Assembly (NCBI GenBank): GCA_017457305.1
Contig: JAFTHP010000047.1
Span: 1-48,770, forward strand
Direction: 5' to 3'
DNA from: Clostridia bacterium
GTDB lineage: Bacteria; Bacillota; Clostridia; Christensenellales; CAG-314
Length of the DNA stretch: 48,770 nt
The position numbers and the translations under genes are program-made. Below the pieces are notes generated by a model that saw only the letters and a program-made list of their open reading frames with translations, made no database searches and was not told the origin of the DNA. Positions 14,586 to 22,752 of the stretch are shown here, in pieces; position 1 is the first letter of the stretch; each line of letters opens with the position of its first letter.

Positions 14586-16427
14586 TTATTTTCTAGGTGG
14601 AAGCATTGTTCGCATGCTGTTGAGTATTGCAACAACGCACACACCAACGTCCGCCAAAATGGCAATTACCAAGCCAAACGCAATGGTGTCTAGTAGGCCA
14701 ATGGCGGAAAGGATAAGCACGGCAAACTTAATTACAAGGCTTATCACAATGTTTTGTTTTACAACCTTCAGTGTCTTTTTGGAGATATTCACAGCGGTAG
14801 ATAGTGCAGTGGGATTGTCTTGCATCAGTACGATATCCGCTGTTTGTATGGCAATATCACTACCCATCGCCCCCATAGCAATGCCAACGTCTGCCGTTGC
14901 CAAAACGGGCGCATCGTTTATGCCATCTCCAACAAATGCTACCTTGTTACCTTGTGTTTTCAAGTTTTGAACAATGGTTGCTTTTTCTTGTGGAAGTAGT
15001 TGACTATACGTTTTTCCAATGCCAAGTTGAGTGGCAATTTCCTTTGCAATGTGGTCGTTGTCACCTGTGAGCATTGCCGTGTTTGCACCCATTTTGTGCA
15101 GTTTGGCTATAGCAGTAATGCTGTCCTCTTTCAACTGGTCGGCCAGTTCAACGTATCCTACAAACTTGCCGTTCTCTGCCACGTAAACTACTGTTTTGCT
15201 GGAGCTTTGTTCAAATTCCACTTGATTTTCCGTCATCAAGCTAGCATTTCCGCACAAAATTGTGATATCTGCTGTTTTTGCCACAATACCTTTGCCAGCA
15301 ATTTCTTGAACGGTTGCCGAGCATTGTGGGGCGGTGCTAGCCAAGATACATTGAGCGATAGGGTGCGTGCTGTACTGTTCTGCAATGGCTGCCAGTTTTA
15401 GCACTTGTTGTTTGTTTTCTTGTGGGTAAACGTTGACAATATCAAACTTTCCCTTTGTTAGTGTTCCAGTTTTGTCAAAGGCAAAAAGGTTGATTTTACT
15501 GAGCATTTCCAAGTAGTTACTACCCTTTATTAGAATTCCCTTTTTGCTACAAGCGGCAATTCCGCCAAAGAATCCTAAAGGAATAGAAATAACCAATGCA
15601 CAAGGGCAGGATACAAACAAGAACATCATTGCACGTTTTATCCAAACTGCCCAATTTTGCAAAAACAATGGTGGAACAATGGCGATTAGCACAGCAAGGA
15701 TAACAACGACAGGTGTGTAGTAGCGGCTAAACTTTGTAATAAATTTTTCCGCTGGTGCCTTGTTGAAGGTGGCGTTTTCTACCATATCCAGTATTTGTGC
15801 CACGGTGCAGTTGTCGTAGTCGCTGGTGGATTGTACAGTTAACGTGCCATCTAGGCATATGCAACCGCTGATAACCTTATCCCCCTTTTGTACAAAAACA
15901 GGCACGCTTTCCCCTGTGATAGTGGAAGTATCAATGGTGCAACTACCTTCAACAACAATGCCGTCAAGGGCAATTCTTTCCCCTGGTTTAACAAGGAAGT
16001 TTTGACCAATTTCAATTTCTGCCGGATGAACTTCAACCTGTTCGCCGTCACGTACAATTGTGGCAGTTTCTGGACGAATGCTGACTAGGGCTGCAATGCT
16101 ATTTCTGCTTTTCCCAAGGGCATATCTTTGAAAAGCTTCCCCAATTTGATACAAAAGCATAACGGCAACAGCTTCGATAAACTCTTCAATGAAAAATGCG
16201 CCAACAGTGGCAATTGTCATCAGCAAATTTTCGCCAAATACCTGTCCGTGGATAATATCGTAGAAAGCATCCAACACAATATCGTAGGCTACAACGATAT
16301 ATGCCAGTACAAACAGTGTAATGGATACCCAAGGTGGCAAAACAAAAACGTGTTCACAAAGCAATGCAACGGCACAAATAAGTAGGCAAATACAAATTCG
16401 CCAAAAAACGATTTTATTCTTACTCAT
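14586..16427 (-). CDS. cadA: Zn2+/Cd2+/Pb2+-type P1B ATPase
   Basis: 613 residues. Membrane helices start at once (no N-terminal metal-binding domain), then the actuator TGES, the metal site SCPCALVIS, phosphorylation motif AFDKTGTLTKG, STHPIAQ and VGDGINDAPVLATADVGIAMG, with MGSDIAIQTADIVLM near the last helices. CPC followed by ALVISIP and the late MGSD motif are typical of the Zn/Cd/Pb class rather than the copper class. The metal-binding domain is a separate protein encoded 2 bases upstream in the operon, and a CadC-type sensor is the first gene. The ribosome site (TAGG) is weak, which suggests coupling to the previous gene. Confidence 0.92.
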   Translation of the reverse strand: MSKNKIVFWRICICLLICAVALLCEHVFVLPPWVSITLFVLAYIVVAYDIVLDAFYDIIHGQVFGENLLMTIATVGAFFIEEFIEAVAVMLLYQIGEAFQRYALGKSRNSIAALVSIRPETATIVRDGEQVEVHPAEIEIGQNFLVKPGERIALDGIVVEGSCTIDTSTITGESVPVFVQKGDKVISGCICLDGTLTVQSTSDYDNCTVAQILDMVENATFNKAPAEKFITKFSRYYTPVVVILAVLIAIVPPLFLQNWAVWIKRAMMFLFVSCPCALVISIPLGFFGGIAACSKKGILIKGSNYLEMLSKINLFAFDKTGTLTKGKFDIVNVYPQENKQQVLKLAAIAEQYSTHPIAQCILASTAPQCSATVQEIAGKGIVAKTADITILCGNASLMTENQVEFEQSSSKTVVYVAENGKFVGYVELADQLKEDSITAIAKLHKMGANTAMLTGDNDHIAKEIATQLGIGKTYSQLLPQEKATIVQNLKTQGNKVAFVGDGINDAPVLATADVGIAMGAMGSDIAIQTADIVLMQDNPTALSTAVNISKKTLKVVKQNIVISLVIKFAVLILSAIGLLDTIAFGLVIAILADVGVCVVAILNSMRTMLPPRK

Positions 16428-16429
16428 AG

Positions 16430-16651
16430 CTATTTGCCTAAAACGTATGTATCACGATGGATAATTCTGCAAATCTCGTTTATTTCCTTCAATGTTTCTT
16501 CAAAGGTTTCTTCTGGGGTTTCCAAAATCATCTTTTGCGACAAAAAACTTACACTTACTTTGTCCACTTGTGGGATCTTGCTAATAAATCTTTCCATCCT
16601 AGCTGCGCAGTTAGCACAGTCCAAGTTAACCATTTTAAGAACGTATCTCAT
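16430..16651 (-). CDS. free HMA-domain metal-binding protein
   Basis: 73 residues with one HMA fold: VNLDCANCAARMERFI holds the CxxC metal site, followed by the VDKVSVSFLSQKMILE strands. It is encoded between the ArsR-type sensor and the ATPase, whose stop and start codons are each within a few bases. The ATPase lacks the N-terminal HMA that most relatives carry, so this protein probably supplies it in trans, as chaperone or regulatory domain. The alternative is that an ancestral fused gene was split by a new stop and start. Confidence 0.85.
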   Translation of the reverse strand: MRYVLKMVNLDCANCAARMERFISKIPQVDKVSVSFLSQKMILETPEETFEETLKEINEICRIIHRDTYVLGK

Positions 16652-16657
16652 ATATTT

Positions 16658-17014
16658 CTACTCCTTTACGTGTTCAATAGCGATATTGATAATTTGCAAA
16701 ACGTGGTCGTCCGCCAAGCTGTAGTAAACTTCCTTTCCGCTGCGTCTGTTTTTGACAAGCTTGCTTTGGCGCAGTATTCTAAGTTGGTGGGATACTGCCG
16801 ATTTGTTCATATTCAAAACGGAGCAAATATCACAAACGCACAGTTCTGCTTGTGTTAGGGAAGATAAAATTCTAATCCTAGTGGAGTCGCCAAAAATTTT
16901 GAACAGTTCGGCAACGTCAAAAAGTATTTCTTCGTTTTCCAAGTGATCCAACACGTTATGTACAACATCGTTGTGAACGTGGGTTTCTTGACAGCACATA
17001 TCTTTTTGTGTCAT
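16658..17014 (-). CDS. cadC: ArsR/SmtB-family metal-sensing repressor (CadC-like)
   Basis: 118 residues: winged-helix core with LFKIFGDSTRIRILSSL, the ELCVCDIC metal motif in the alpha-3 helix (CxC as in CadC) and the recognition helix NMNKSAVSHQLRIL. An N-terminal CC pair and His residues (DMCCQETHVH) add likely ligands, as in Cd/Pb/Zn sensors. AGGAGA lies 5 bases before the ATG. It is first in the operon and its own promoter/start region contains the palindrome at 17028-17053, so metal-relieved autorepression is inferred. C-terminal HVLQIINIAIEHVKE could form the SmtB-type alpha-5 helix. Confidence 0.92.
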   Translation of the reverse strand: MTQKDMCCQETHVHNDVVHNVLDHLENEEILFDVAELFKIFGDSTRIRILSSLTQAELCVCDICSVLNMNKSAVSHQLRILRQSKLVKNRRSGKEVYYSLADDHVLQIINIAIEHVKE

Positions 17015-17027
17015 AATTTCTCCTTTG

Positions 17028-17053
17028 AACAGTTGAATAATTGTTCAACTGTT
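17028..17053. promoter_or_regulatory. operator of the cad-type operon
   Basis: Perfect 10-base inverted repeat AACAGTTGAA-6-TTCAACTGTT between the promoter and the cadC start, with the spacing and A/T-rich centre expected of SmtB/CadC operators. Confidence 0.8.
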
Positions 17054-17059
17054 ACTAAT

Positions 17060-17088
17060 ATTGTATTCCCTTTATTTCACTTTGTCAA
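17060..17088 (-). promoter_or_regulatory. SigA-type promoter of the cad-type operon
   Basis: On the minus strand TTGACA (17088-17083), a 17-base spacer and TACAAT (17065-17060). Start of transcription falls at the edge of the operator. Confidence 0.85.
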
Positions 17089-17103
17089 CTACTTTTACAA
17101 GTG

Positions 17104-17117
17104 TTTTTCGACAAATT
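17104..17117 (-). promoter_or_regulatory. candidate Spo0A box
   Basis: Minus strand reads AATTTGTCGAAAAA, containing the 0A-box core TGTCGAA with the flanking A tract. It lies between the cad promoter and the collagen-like gene. Confidence 0.45.
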
Positions 17118-17187
17118 GTAACAAAAACTGTAGCCTTTCAATAAAATAAAAGTGGGGTACATATTTGTGTAAAGGAGGAATAATTTT

Positions 17188-17745
17188 ATGTTTTGTTGTA
17201 GACCTACTTGTCCATACAAAAGGGAAGGAAATATCATCTATGTTGTAGAAACTGGTCCACGTGGTCCTATGGGACCAATTGGTCCACAAGGTCCAAGCGG
17301 CCCGCAAGGTCCAGTAGGGCCTGCTGGTGGTGGAATTAACAGCTATGGCGGATTGTATTCGGTTTTGCAAACTACACGAACAATAACGCCAACCTACAGC
17401 ACGCTAACGTTAGAAAGCACAATGCCATCCAATAACGTAACCTACGGTACAAATACAATCACCGTGGTTAACAGTGGCACCTACGAAGTAAACTATGGAC
17501 TTACCGCCGACACTTCCGAAACTACTGTAGTAACAACAGCAGTAGCGGTCAACGGAGCAACGGTAGGTGGTGGAACAACGGGTACTAGTGGTCAAGCTGG
17601 ACAAAATATCCAACAAACTGGTACAGTATTGCTTACTCTTGTCGCTGGCGACGTTTTGACGTTGCAAGCAAATAGTGTGTTGGCAACCACGCTAACTCCA
17701 CAAGGGGGAGTAGTGGGCTATTTGACCATCAAGCAACTAGGCTAA
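17188..17745 (+). CDS. collagen-like protein, probable spore surface (BclA-like)
   Basis: 185 residues in three parts: a Cys-rich N-terminus (MFCCRPTCPYKREG), eight uninterrupted Gly-Pro-X triplets (from GPRGPM to GPVGPA) and a C-terminal domain of about 130 residues full of Thr, Val and Gly that looks like the TNF/C1q-like jelly roll of exosporium glycoproteins. Such proteins trimerise and form the hair-like nap of spores. No signal peptide is seen, which fits spore assembly in the mother-cell cytoplasm. AGGAGG stands 8-9 bases before ATG. I see no clear SigA promoter, but a 0A-like box lies about 75 bases upstream. Phage tail-fibre origin is an alternative; there are no phage genes nearby. 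Confidence 0.8.
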   Translation: MFCCRPTCPYKREGNIIYVVETGPRGPMGPIGPQGPSGPQGPVGPAGGGINSYGGLYSVLQTTRTITPTYSTLTLESTMPSNNVTYGTNTITVVNSGTYEVNYGLTADTSETTVVTTAVAVNGATVGGGTTGTSGQAGQNIQQTGTVLLTLVAGDVLTLQANSVLATTLTPQGGVVGYLTIKQLG

Positions 17746-17750
17746 AAACA

Positions 17751-17790
17751 CAAAAAAAAGGACTACCACATTTGGTAGTCCTAATTTTTT
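17751..17790. terminator. bidirectional terminator between the collagen-like gene and csp
   Basis: A 10-base perfect stem AGGACTACCA/TGGTAGTCCT with a 4-base loop, A-run on the left and T-run on the right, serving both convergent genes. Confidence 0.88.
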
Positions 17791-17798
17791 ATTGCAAA

Positions 17799-18008
17799 TT
17801 ATTCAACTGGTGTAACGTTAGCTGCACGAAGTTTTCCGTTTTTGGAATCGGTCTCAATATCAAATGTAACCTTTTGACCATCTGCCAAAGTTTTGAATCC
17901 TTCTACGTTGATTGCGGAGAAGTGAACAAAAATATCTTCGCCACCCTCATCGCTGGAAATAAATCCGTAACCTTTACCTGCGTTGAACCATTTAACAGTA
18001 CCTGTCAT
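17799..18008 (-). CDS. cold-shock domain protein
   Basis: 69 residues with both RNA-binding motifs, GYGFI (RNP1 region, [10 protein letters not shown]) and DIFVHFS (RNP2), and the usual [13 protein letters not shown] start. Proteins of this family bind single-stranded RNA and DNA as chaperones. GGAGG lies before the chosen ATG; a longer frame to 18053 adds unconserved residues. A promoter at 18123-18151 predicts an untranslated leader of about 110 bases, typical of cold-shock genes regulated by leader folding. Confidence 0.95.
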   Translation of the reverse strand: MTGTVKWFNAGKGYGFISSDEGGEDIFVHFSAINVEGFKTLADGQKVTFDIETDSKNGKLRAANVTPVE

Positions 18009-18122
18009 AATCAGTACCTCCAAAAAATTATTGTAACTGACATCAAAAGGCAAGCGTTAAGGCAAATAGTAAGACTCGGTAATTCACAGTGATGCTGGTC
18101 TCTTTATTTCTGTTACAGAGTA

Positions 18123-18151
18123 ATTCTATATTTATTTGTGAAAAAAGTCAA
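18123..18151 (-). promoter_or_regulatory. SigA-type promoter of the cold-shock gene
   Basis: Minus strand TTGACT (18151-18146), 17-base spacer, TAGAAT (18128-18123). The start lies about 108 bases before the ATG. Confidence 0.75.
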
Positions 18152-18360
18152 TACAATTTTCCAAAAATGCACTTAAAAATACGATTTTTCGCGTTTGAAT
18201 ACACTTTTAGTGTGATATTTGACAAAAATACTACCAAAACGTAGCCATTTTTTGTATGATAATGTGTTTTTTAACATAAATTTCTTTGGTTGATAATCTT
18301 TATCCGTTGTTATCGGCACAAGGATAACAACAAAAAATTGTTTTGTAAACAAAATAAATG
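18152..18360. other. intergenic region with an inverted repeat at 18307-18330
   Basis: No gene is seen. TTGTTATC-8-GATAACAA (18307-18330) is a perfect inverted repeat ending 30 bases upstream of the next -35; it may be an operator. Confidence 0.4.
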
Positions 18361-18389
18361 TTGAAATGTTACAAAGTATATGATATAAT
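18361..18389 (+). promoter_or_regulatory. SigA-type promoter of the AAA+ gene
   Basis: TTGAAA, 17-base spacer, perfect TATAAT. A short palindrome (GTGCAA...TTGCAC, 18401-18420) follows close to the start site. Confidence 0.83.
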
Positions 18390-18451
18390 ATTATCTAATC
18401 GTGCAAGCAATTGTTTGCACAAGCAGTACTTGTACACAAAAAGGAGCATTT

Positions 18452-20566
18452 ATGAAAAATTTTGTTTTGATGCTAGCCGGCGAGTGGATTTTGAAGCACA
18501 GAAGTGAAGACAAAATGCCTGTAACCAAAGTGCGCGAATTTATGATGCAAAAATTTGGTCCACAAGTTTCTTTCACTCGCGAAACATATTCTGTATTGGA
18601 GTTTTCCTTCAATCAAGATATCGACAAGGAATTGATCCACAGGGAAGTTGGCGGTTTTTTGGGCAAAAACTACAACGACTACAACAACGGTTACCTAAGT
18701 GTTTACGAAGAAAAGGGCTCTCAATCCACAAGCACACCTACAGTTCCCGTTACTCCACAGCCCATTCCACAAGCGCCAACTGGTCAAATGGGCAATCCGC
18801 AGGAAATTGAACAGTTCTTGCGTTCTATTGGCATGGATACTAGCGGTGTAAGGTACGGCTCCACTCAACAAACTTCCCCAACAGTTAACCCAACAGTAGG
18901 CGGTAACGAAGCAACTCAATCGGAAATTGCCATTGACAACGTTATGAAGGAAATTGATGGGCTAATTTCTGGTGCAGAATTTAAGTCATTGTGCCGTGAA
19001 ATTCGTCAACTTGCTGGTATGGTAAAACAAAACAAGAGCTATGATGTATTTACCAACCAACGTTATTTGTTTGCCATCAACGATGGTTGTTGTTTTGACG
19101 ACTATATCAAGTTGTTCCGCAAATTGCTAACAGTTTTGGGTATCTACAATGCTGCAAAGTACGTTTTCAACGAAAAACTTATGCCAGTAAAGCCCAACCA
19201 AGAAGATCCACGTATGGTAATGCTCGACAAGGTTCGTTCCGCCCCAGAAAAAGCCATCATCTGCATTGATATTAGCGACTGGATGAACGAAGTCAAGTCT
19301 TCCGACTTCAAGGATTTCCTTCGTGTATTGGCATCGGAACGCGAAAAGTCCATCATCATTTTCCGTATCCCATTTGTAGACAAGGAAGTTATGGACAACA
19401 TTGGCCATCAACTAAATGACACAATGTTTATTCGTAGTGTATCCTTCCCACCTTTCACTAACGAAGAACTAGGCAAAATTGCCGATATCGAGATTTCCAG
19501 TTTTGGCTTTAGCATGGACGCAAAGGCCTGGAACGGTTTCTACGCACGTATGCGCCAAGAAAGTAGCGATGGACGTTTCTATGGCACCGACACAGTCAAG
19601 AAGGTAGTGCGCGAATTGTTGTACTACAAGCTTCGTGCTAGCGCACAAAACGGCGAAAACGACAAGATTATCCGTGAACAAGATGCCGAAATGCTTTGCT
19701 CATCCGATTTTGTCGACAACCTAACCGGCATGGAAATGTTGGAACGCATGGTTGGTACGGAAAACATCCGCGACAGAATTTTGGAAATCATCTCTCAAAT
19801 TGAACTTGCAAGACAAAACCCCGAAATGGGCTCACCTTGCTTGCACATGCGCTTTGTTGGTAACCCTGGTACAGGTAAAACAACCGTTGCCCGTATCATT
19901 GGTAAAATTCTCAAGGAAAAGGGCATTTTGCGTATTGGCGAATTCCACGAACATGCAGGACGTGACTTCTGTGGTAGATACATTGGTGAAACCGCACCAA
20001 AAACTCTCAACATTTGCCGTTCTGCATATGGTTCGGTGTTGTTTATCGACGAAGCTTACTCATTATATCACGGCGAAGACGACACCAAGGACTTTGGTCG
20101 TGAAGCATTGGATACACTTATTGCTGAAATGGAAAACCATCGTAGCGACTTTGTTGTTATCATGGCAGGATACACCAACGATATGGATCGTTTGATGAAG
20201 GGTAATGCTGGTTTGCTATCTCGTATGCCCTACACGTTGGAATTCCCCAACTTCACAAAGGACCAACTATTCCAAATTTTTGAAAAACTTTGCAATGGTA
20301 AGATTGAACACGATGATGAAATCTTGGTAGCTGCAAAGCAGTACATTGACAAACTTGATGATGACTACGTTGCAAGCAAGGAGTTTAGTAATGCTCGTTT
20401 TGTTCGTAACTTGTACGAACGTGTTTGTGCCAAGGCATCAATGCGTTGTCAACTTGCAGGAAGTACCAAGTTGAAGCTACTCAAGGAAGACTTCGACCGT
20501 GCTATTGCCGACAAGGAATTTGGCAATATCAAGAACAAGACCACAAAGATTAGCTTTGGTCAATAA
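18452..20566 (+). CDS. AAA+ ATPase of the CbbX/SpoVK type with a degenerate first module
   Basis: 704 residues. An N-terminal domain (about 1-85) of unknown type is followed by a Pro/Gln/Thr-rich linker (about 90-155). The next part (about 160-410) looks like an AAA module that lost its Walker A: KAIICIDISDW and KSIIIFRIPFVDKE could be the Walker B and sensor strands, followed by lid-like helices. The second module (about 440-690) is intact: Walker A GNPGTGKTT (470-478), SVLFIDEAYSL Walker B (528-538), sensor-1 region VVIMAGYTNDM and sensor-2/lid FSNARFVRNLYERV, as in CbbX and SpoVK. ATG 18452 has AAGGAG six bases upstream. It is followed 15 bases later by a DUF218 gene. Confidence 0.85.
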   Translation: MKNFVLMLAGEWILKHRSEDKMPVTKVREFMMQKFGPQVSFTRETYSVLEFSFNQDIDKELIHREVGGFLGKNYNDYNNGYLSVYEEKGSQSTSTPTVPVTPQPIPQAPTGQMGNPQEIEQFLRSIGMDTSGVRYGSTQQTSPTVNPTVGGNEATQSEIAIDNVMKEIDGLISGAEFKSLCREIRQLAGMVKQNKSYDVFTNQRYLFAINDGCCFDDYIKLFRKLLTVLGIYNAAKYVFNEKLMPVKPNQEDPRMVMLDKVRSAPEKAIICIDISDWMNEVKSSDFKDFLRVLASEREKSIIIFRIPFVDKEVMDNIGHQLNDTMFIRSVSFPPFTNEELGKIADIEISSFGFSMDAKAWNGFYARMRQESSDGRFYGTDTVKKVVRELLYYKLRASAQNGENDKIIREQDAEMLCSSDFVDNLTGMEMLERMVGTENIRDRILEIISQIELARQNPEMGSPCLHMRFVGNPGTGKTTVARIIGKILKEKGILRIGEFHEHAGRDFCGRYIGETAPKTLNICRSAYGSVLFIDEAYSLYHGEDDTKDFGREALDTLIAEMENHRSDFVVIMAGYTNDMDRLMKGNAGLLSRMPYTLEFPNFTKDQLFQIFEKLCNGKIEHDDEILVAAKQYIDKLDDDYVASKEFSNARFVRNLYERVCAKASMRCQLAGSTKLKLLKEDFDRAIADKEFGNIKNKTTKISFGQ

Positions 20567-20581
20567 TCGTTAGGAGAAGAT

Positions 20582-21001
20582 ATGCTAGTTGCTGTAATTT
20601 TGGGAAACAGACTAAATGATGACGGAAGTATGTCGCAAATTTTGCTTGGTCGTCTGCAAATGGCATTGCGCATCAATTGTGCTTTTAGCCCAGATAAAAT
20701 TATTTTGTCCGGTGGTGTAGCCAACGAAAAGGCAGGCACAAGCGAAGCACAGGTTATGTACGACTATTTGGTGCAAAATGAAATTGACGAAAACAAGCTC
20801 ATTTTGGAAGAAAATTCCCTATCCACAAAGCAAAACGCACAGTTTTCAGTACCCATTGCAGTAGCGCAGGGTGCCACGGAGATAATGGTGTGTTCATCTA
20901 ACTATCACATTTCTCGCAAGATTCTCAACCCAATAAAACTATTTGAAAAAGAATTGGCAAAGTACCCAAACATCAAATTATCTGCTTTTTGCCAAGACTA
21001 A
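20582..21001 (+). CDS. DUF218/YdcF-family protein
   Basis: 139 residues matching the ElyC/SanA/YdcF (DUF218) fold: N-terminal AVILGNRL, KIILSGGVANEKAGTSEAQVM with the conserved SGG and SEA, ILEENSLSTKQNAQFS (the E..S..T..N motif) and VCSSNYHISR. The role is unclear; relatives affect envelope properties. It lacks the membrane helix of ElyC/SanA. AGGAG precedes ATG, 15 bases after the AAA+ gene, so the two probably form one transcript ended by the terminator at 21015. Confidence 0.88.
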   Translation: MLVAVILGNRLNDDGSMSQILLGRLQMALRINCAFSPDKIILSGGVANEKAGTSEAQVMYDYLVQNEIDENKLILEENSLSTKQNAQFSVPIAVAQGATEIMVCSSNYHISRKILNPIKLFEKELAKYPNIKLSAFCQD

Positions 21002-21014
21002 TTGCTAAATTCAA

Positions 21015-21053
21015 AAAGAGAACCCTTCGGATTTTTCCGTTTGTTCTCTTTTT
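21015..21053 (+). terminator. intrinsic terminator after the DUF218 gene
   Basis: AAAGAGAAC...GTTCTCTTT stem with a 19-base partly paired loop, then T-run. Confidence 0.7.
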
Positions 21054-21075
21054 TGTTTCAATTATTAAGGATACT

Positions 21076-22578
21076 ATGAAAAAGTTTGTTATTTATTTAC
21101 TGTGCATTGTGTGCCTTTTGTCCTTGTTGCTGACTTCTTGTCAACACACCCATGAACTAGCACAAATTGAATATTTGGCACCCACAACAACCACACAAGG
21201 CAATATTGCACATTACAAGTGCCAAAGTTGTGGTGCATTGTTCCAAGATAGCGATGGCGCTAAGCCCCTAACCGATAAGGAGGTTGTGTTGCCTATTTTG
21301 GAACAAGAAATTGACATAATGCCCTACATTGACAGTTTGATAGCGGCCACAACCGACTCCGTTCCGGCGTGGAATCAGGAAGGTTACAAGGGGCGCTGGA
21401 ACTACATTGACGGCGTTTTTCTCAATTCCATTGTCAACTTATACTACCAACTAAGTTCGTCCAACAGCGACAAAGCTAACCAGTACAAAAACTTTTTGAC
21501 TAGATACGTCAACTACTATTTGGATTCTAGCGGTAACTTTGTAAACCTTAGAGATTCATCTAAGTCAGGCTATACAAGTGGGGAGTTGGATACAGTGTGT
21601 CAATCCAAGGTGTTGTTTGATATGTACCAGCTAACACAGGACGTGAGATATGTAAACGCTATCAACTACACCAAGCAACAGTTGGATGCACAACCTACTG
21701 TTAGTGGCTCCAACGGCAACTATTGGCACAAGACAAGCTACGCTAACCAAATTTGGCTTGATGGAATGTATATGTATGGACCATTTTTGGCAAGATATGC
21801 TGTTTCCAAACAGGATAGCACCTTGCTTACAAAACTGGTGGAGCAGTACAAGTATATTCGCCAAACAATGTTCAACGAACAAAAGCAACTGTATTATCAC
21901 GCCTACGACAGCACAAAAACTATCTTTTGGGCAAATGAACAAACTGGTTGCAGTCCATCATTTTGGTTGCGTTCTATGGGCTGGTACATAGTGTCACTAA
22001 CGGATGTAATCGAGTACTACCCTCAAGGGGAAGAACGCAACTATTTGGTTGCTTTGCTCAAAGAAGCTTTGGATGGTGTTTTGCTATATTTAGATACCGA
22101 AAGCAATATGTTCTATCAAGTGGTGGATGGTGTAGTTGACGGTAAACCCATTTCGCAAAAGGTATCTGCTAACTATTTAGAAAAGCTCAAGAACAAGGCG
22201 TATATGCAAAATGGCAAATACGTAGACGCAACAATAACCAACTACTTGGAGTCATCTGGCAGTTCAATGATAGCCTACAGTTTGATGAAGGCAGCTGCAA
22301 ACAACTACATTGATAGCAGCTATATGGCAATCGGTCGCAACATTTTTGAAGGCATCTACAATCACTCATTTGATAGCAGCACAAATACCCTAAACGATAT
22401 TTGTATAACTGCAGGTCTAGGACCGGATAACAAACCATATCGCGATGGAACTGTCAGCTACTACCTAGCTGAACCAGTCGGCGCCAACGATGCCAAGGGT
22501 ATTGGACCATTTATAATGGCTTATTTGCAGTACAAGTTTGGCTCAAGTGTGGTGCAAATCCCCACCCCAAGTTTGTAA
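21076..22578 (+). CDS. lipoprotein glycosyl hydrolase, family GH105/GH88 (unsaturated uronyl hydrolase)
   Basis: 500 residues. A signal peptide ends in lipobox LLTSC (Cys22), so it should be an anchored outer-surface lipoprotein. Residues about 25-75 form a small domain with CQSCGALFQDSDG, a CxxC module common in Firmicutes surface proteins. The rest is an (alpha/alpha)6 barrel of the YteR/YesR type: WNYIDGVFLNSI, ELDTVCQSKVLF, QIWLDGMYMYGPFLARYA, WLRSMGWYIVSL and SGSSMIAYSLMKAA. Family enzymes hydrate the unsaturated sugar left by pectate or rhamnogalacturonan lyases. ATG 21076 follows the terminator and has AAGGA; the longer frame from 20989 crosses the hairpin. No other pectin genes are nearby. 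Confidence 0.87.
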   Translation: MKKFVIYLLCIVCLLSLLLTSCQHTHELAQIEYLAPTTTTQGNIAHYKCQSCGALFQDSDGAKPLTDKEVVLPILEQEIDIMPYIDSLIAATTDSVPAWNQEGYKGRWNYIDGVFLNSIVNLYYQLSSSNSDKANQYKNFLTRYVNYYLDSSGNFVNLRDSSKSGYTSGELDTVCQSKVLFDMYQLTQDVRYVNAINYTKQQLDAQPTVSGSNGNYWHKTSYANQIWLDGMYMYGPFLARYAVSKQDSTLLTKLVEQYKYIRQTMFNEQKQLYYHAYDSTKTIFWANEQTGCSPSFWLRSMGWYIVSLTDVIEYYPQGEERNYLVALLKEALDGVLLYLDTESNMFYQVVDGVVDGKPISQKVSANYLEKLKNKAYMQNGKYVDATITNYLESSGSSMIAYSLMKAAANNYIDSSYMAIGRNIFEGIYNHSFDSSTNTLNDICITAGLGPDNKPYRDGTVSYYLAEPVGANDAKGIGPFIMAYLQYKFGSSVVQIPTPSL

Positions 22579-22700
22579 AATAGCACATGGCTACACAAGC
22601 GTCGTCCTTAAGCGAAAATTGCACAAAATGCTTTCAAAAATAGGCTTGTAGTTCAAAAATGACACAAAAATAAACTATTATTACACACATAGTAAGCAAA

Positions 22701-22737
22701 AACAGGGCAAAAATTTGCATTTTGCCCTGTTTTTTTG
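22701..22737. terminator. bidirectional terminator between the GH105 gene and mgtE
   Basis: A 12-base perfect stem AACAGGGCAAAA/TTTTGCCCTGTT, 7-base loop, T-run on the plus side. Confidence 0.9.
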
Positions 22738-22752
22738 TTGTTTATTTGGTTA

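Noticed and set aside
14578-14970. 130-codon plus-strand frame opposite cadA
   Set aside because: Shadow of the P-type ATPase gene on the minus strand.
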